Shown: piece by piece, positions 48,456 to 50,161 of the stretch | Position numbering within the stretch: position 1 is the first letter of the stretch | How the letters are laid out: every line of letters begins with the position of its first letter | Source: Bradyrhizobium valentinum | Lineage (GTDB): Bacteria; Pseudomonadota; Alphaproteobacteria; Rhizobiales; Xanthobacteraceae | NCBI RefSeq assembly: GCF_001440405.1 | Contig: NZ_LLXX01000232.1 | Coordinates: forward strand, 1 to 50,161 | Reading direction: 5' to 3' | Length of the DNA stretch: 50,161 nucleotides | Notes under the pieces: generated by a model | Database searches by the model: none | What the model was told of the DNA's origin: nothing | Seen by the model: the letters and a program-made list of their open reading frames with translations, nothing else | Program-made: the position numbers and the translations under genes

Positions 48456-49591
48456 GCCTGGCTCCCGATTTTCTTCGTCGCCTCGTAGCGTGCCATGAAT
48501 TCCGGCGACATCGCGCGCAGCCGGGCGTCAGCGATCCGCCCCGAGCGGGTGATATAGCTGTAGGCAAAGTCCATCAGGTCGAGCTTCATGTGCTCGGGGA
48601 AGTGTTCGTACCAGTCGGCGCTGGTGCGCGCCGCCGTCACCAGCTTCTGCACAATCGGCTTGCGTTCGGCCTGGTAGCGGGCAAGGCCTGCCGGAATCTC
48701 CGTCTCCGCCTCCAGCGCCTTGGTCAACGCGATCGCGTCTTCGATGGCGAGCCGTGTTCCCGAGCCGATCGAGAAATGCGCGGTATGCAGGGCGTCGCCG
48801 ATCAGTACCATGTTGCCGTGCGACCAGTTCTCGTTCCAGATCCAGGGAAAATTGCGCCACACCGATTTGTTCGACAGCAGCGAATGGCCGTCGAGCGTGC
48901 TTGCGAATATCTCCTCGCAGATCGCCTGCGACTGCTCGATCGACTTGTGCTCGAAGCCGTAGGCCTGCCAGGTCGCCGCATCGCATTCGACCAGGAACGT
49001 GCTCATCGAGGGCGAGTAGCGGTAGTGGTGCGCGTTGAACGACCCCAGAGCGGTCTTCACGAAAGTCTGCGACAGGGTGGCAAAACGTTTGCTGGTGCCA
49101 TACCAGGCGAACTTGTTGGTCGAGTGCGAAACCGTGGCGCCGAATTCCTTCTCGAAGTCGCGGCGCACCAGCGAGTTCAGCCCGTCGGCGGCGACGATGA
49201 GGTCATATCCCCTGAGTTCGTCGATCGACTGGATCGTGGTGTCATACCGCGCCGTGACACCTGCCGCGCGCACGCGTTGCTGCAGGATGGTCAGCAGTTC
49301 GAGCCGGCCGATCGAGGAGAAGCCGATGCCGTCGATCTCGACGCTTTGGTCATGCAGATTGAGCGTGATGTTCTTCCAGCTCTCCATTCGCGGCGTGATG
49401 GCGTCGACCGTTTCGGGATCGTCGGCGCGCAGAAATTCCAGCGCCTGTTCGGAAAACACCACGCCGAACCCCCAGGTCGCGCCTTCCGGGTTCTGTTCGA
49501 ACAGGTCGATATGCGCGTCCGGATGACGCCGCTTCCACAGATAGGCGAAGTAGAGGCCGCCGGGGCCTCCGCCGATGACGGCGATACGCAC
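48452..49591 (-). CDS. FAD-dependent aromatic hydroxylase, salicylyl-CoA/anthraniloyl-CoA hydroxylase-like
   Basis: 379 residues from GTG 49591, with GGGAGGAA just upstream. The FAD motif is RIAVIGGGPGGLYFAYLWKR. The second FAD motif, LIGDALHTAHFSIGSGTRLA, matches the signature I know from salicylyl-CoA 5-hydroxylases (SdgC type) and 2-aminobenzoyl-CoA monooxygenase/reductases. Larger relatives carry an extra NADH:flavin oxidoreductase domain, absent here. With the CoA ligase and gentisate dioxygenase as neighbours, salicylyl-CoA 5-hydroxylation to gentisyl-CoA is the best guess. Confidence 0.82.
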   Translation of the reverse strand: MRIAVIGGGPGGLYFAYLWKRRHPDAHIDLFEQNPEGATWGFGVVFSEQALEFLRADDPETVDAITPRMESWKNITLNLHDQSVEIDGIGFSSIGRLELLTILQQRVRAAGVTARYDTTIQSIDELRGYDLIVAADGLNSLVRRDFEKEFGATVSHSTNKFAWYGTSKRFATLSQTFVKTALGSFNAHHYRYSPSMSTFLVECDAATWQAYGFEHKSIEQSQAICEEIFASTLDGHSLLSNKSVWRNFPWIWNENWSHGNMVLIGDALHTAHFSIGSGTRLAIEDAIALTKALEAETEIPAGLARYQAERKPIVQKLVTAARTSADWYEHFPEHMKLDLMDFAYSYITRSGRIADARLRAMSPEFMARYEATKKIGSQA

Positions 49592-49603
49592 GTCTTCCTC
49601 CCA

Positions 49604-49618
49604 ATCGACAGTATACTG
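49604..49618 (-). promoter_or_regulatory. Candidate operator and -10 of the hydroxylase-ligase operon
   Basis: ATCGACAGTATACTG contains the perfect palindrome CAGTATACTG (49609-49618) and, on the minus strand, TATACT as a -10 box. It shares 12 of 13 bases with 45456-45468. The hydroxylase start is about 18 bp downstream, so the leader would be very short. Confidence 0.6.
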
Positions 49619-49932
49619 ATTAATTTGGGCCGGAGACTAATCCGCGCCGGAAATTTGCGCTACAGAAAAATCACTAGAGCCCGGGCTTGGGCCCGGTTCC
49701 GACTGCACCAGGACCTGGCGCCAATAGCCCCTGTTCAGCCCCGCCGGTTCTATCCGCGAACGGTTGTGCGCTCCGCGACAGCTCCGGCTTGACCGGACCT
49801 TCGATGGAGGCGACGTGGGCTCAGCTGCACCTGTTGCTGGGTCGCGCGTTCTCTGCCAGCAATAGCCGAGCATCGAAAGGCTTGGATGCTCGCCTGGGGC
49901 CGATCAATCGCGGACAGCCATCGCCGTGCGAC
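49619..49932. other. Intergenic region upstream of the hydroxylase operon
   Basis: About 310 bp with no convincing gene. A GC-rich hairpin with CCGGGC and GCCCGG lies near 49681-49695. No terminator with a T-tract was seen for the gene ending at 49933. Confidence 0.35.
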
Positions 49933-50161
49933 CTATCGCGCTGCGAACTGGGACAGAACGTCCTTGCATGCCGGCGAAAGCTGGGCGGCGTTGGTCGCAA
50001 GACACTGCACGATCCGTCCACCGCCAGCGGGCACGCCGCCGCAAATGGTGCGGACGTCGGCGCCGCAGGCCGACCGCAGCACGAGCAGTTCCTCACGCGG
50101 GCGCATCGGCCGCAGCACGATCACGGCCGGCGCCGCCGGTGCAGCGGCAGCCGTTCCCGCT
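49933..50161 (-). CDS. Cys-rich repeat protein, C-terminal part (5' end beyond window)
   Basis: The frame is open from the window edge to the TAG at 49933-49935. The visible 75 residues are an Ala/Pro linker, then one Cys-rich (GLG1-like) repeat: ACGADVRTICGGVPAGGGRI, VQCLATNAAQLSPACKDVLS, ending QFAAR. The spacing of the four Cys (C-x7-C, then C about 13 and 12 residues on) fits the small exported Cys-rich repeat proteins frequent in Bradyrhizobium. A signal peptide is expected outside the window. The function is unknown. Confidence 0.75.
   Translation of the reverse strand, partial: AGTAAAAPAAPAVIVLRPMRPREELLVLRSACGADVRTICGGVPAGGGRIVQCLATNAAQLSPACKDVLSQFAAR

Noticed and set aside
48590..49792. 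400-codon plus-strand frame opposite the hydroxylase
   Set aside because: The minus strand has FAD motifs and a good GTG start; the plus frame has no motif.

Overview
The window is a stretch of a high-GC alphaproteobacterial chromosome. A Bradyrhizobium-like organism (family Nitrobacteraceae/Bradyrhizobiaceae) is the best fit. The support is the 7Fe ferredoxin FdxA followed by a CarD regulator with a long Lys/Ala-rich N-terminus, many orphan ABC/TTT solute receptors, several fatty/aromatic acyl-CoA genes, and a large load of intergenic palindromic repeats of the kind common in that group. This assignment comes from recognition, not from a search.

Layout. 1-2.5 kb: tail of a helicase-like protein, an S4 RNA-binding protein, fdxA and carD. 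2.5-6.6 kb: two small exported or membrane proteins, an M48 lipoprotein protease, an SNase-like protein and a VOC protein. 6.9-10.3 kb: a giant SAM-cyclase-ATPase-TPR signalling protein, bracketed by two copies of one palindrome. 10.5-17.7 kb: acyl-CoA metabolism (LivK-like receptor, two enoyl-CoA hydratases, a two-domain VOC protein, a tandem pair of acyl-CoA dehydrogenases, an SDR). 17.8-23.7 kb: small stress proteins, a ketopantoate-reductase-like enzyme, an IS630 remnant next to a P-loop kinase-like gene of different base composition, and an AraC regulator. 24.3-27 kb: RraA-like / cupin / TTT-receptor operon, and a PRC-barrel protein sharing a bidirectional terminator with it. 27.2 kb: tRNA-Arg(CCT). 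27.4-35.6 kb: an alpha/beta hydrolase with an apparent internal deletion, a large di-heme cytochrome c, a second hydrolase, an Asp/Glu racemase, an SDR, bioB and a second ketopantoate-reductase-like gene. 35.8-44.3 kb: a Gly/His-rich Spy-like protein, an enoyl-CoA hydratase, aspartate dehydrogenase, LysR, an FAD oxidoreductase and an ABC importer of the SsuABC type. 44.4-49.6 kb: an aromatic catabolic cluster. The 3' edge holds a partial Cys-rich secreted protein.

The most coherent system is at 44.4-49.6 kb: gentisate 1,2-dioxygenase, a maleylpyruvate/maleylacetoacetate isomerase, a MarR regulator, a benzoate-CoA-ligase-type enzyme and a flavin hydroxylase carrying the salicylyl-CoA/anthraniloyl-CoA hydroxylase signature. 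Together they suggest CoA-dependent conversion of salicylate (or a relative) to gentisate and on to ring cleavage. The dioxygenase and hydroxylase promoters share a near-identical 13-bp element overlapping their -10 boxes, a candidate MarR operator.

The other striking layer is non-coding. At least eight classes of palindromic repeats occupy gene ends. They include six copies of a ~118-bp paired-hairpin element that always follows a stop codon within about 40 bp, and an 80-bp element whose sequence folds as a cloverleaf. One repeat appears to supply the last codons and the stop of the racemase gene.
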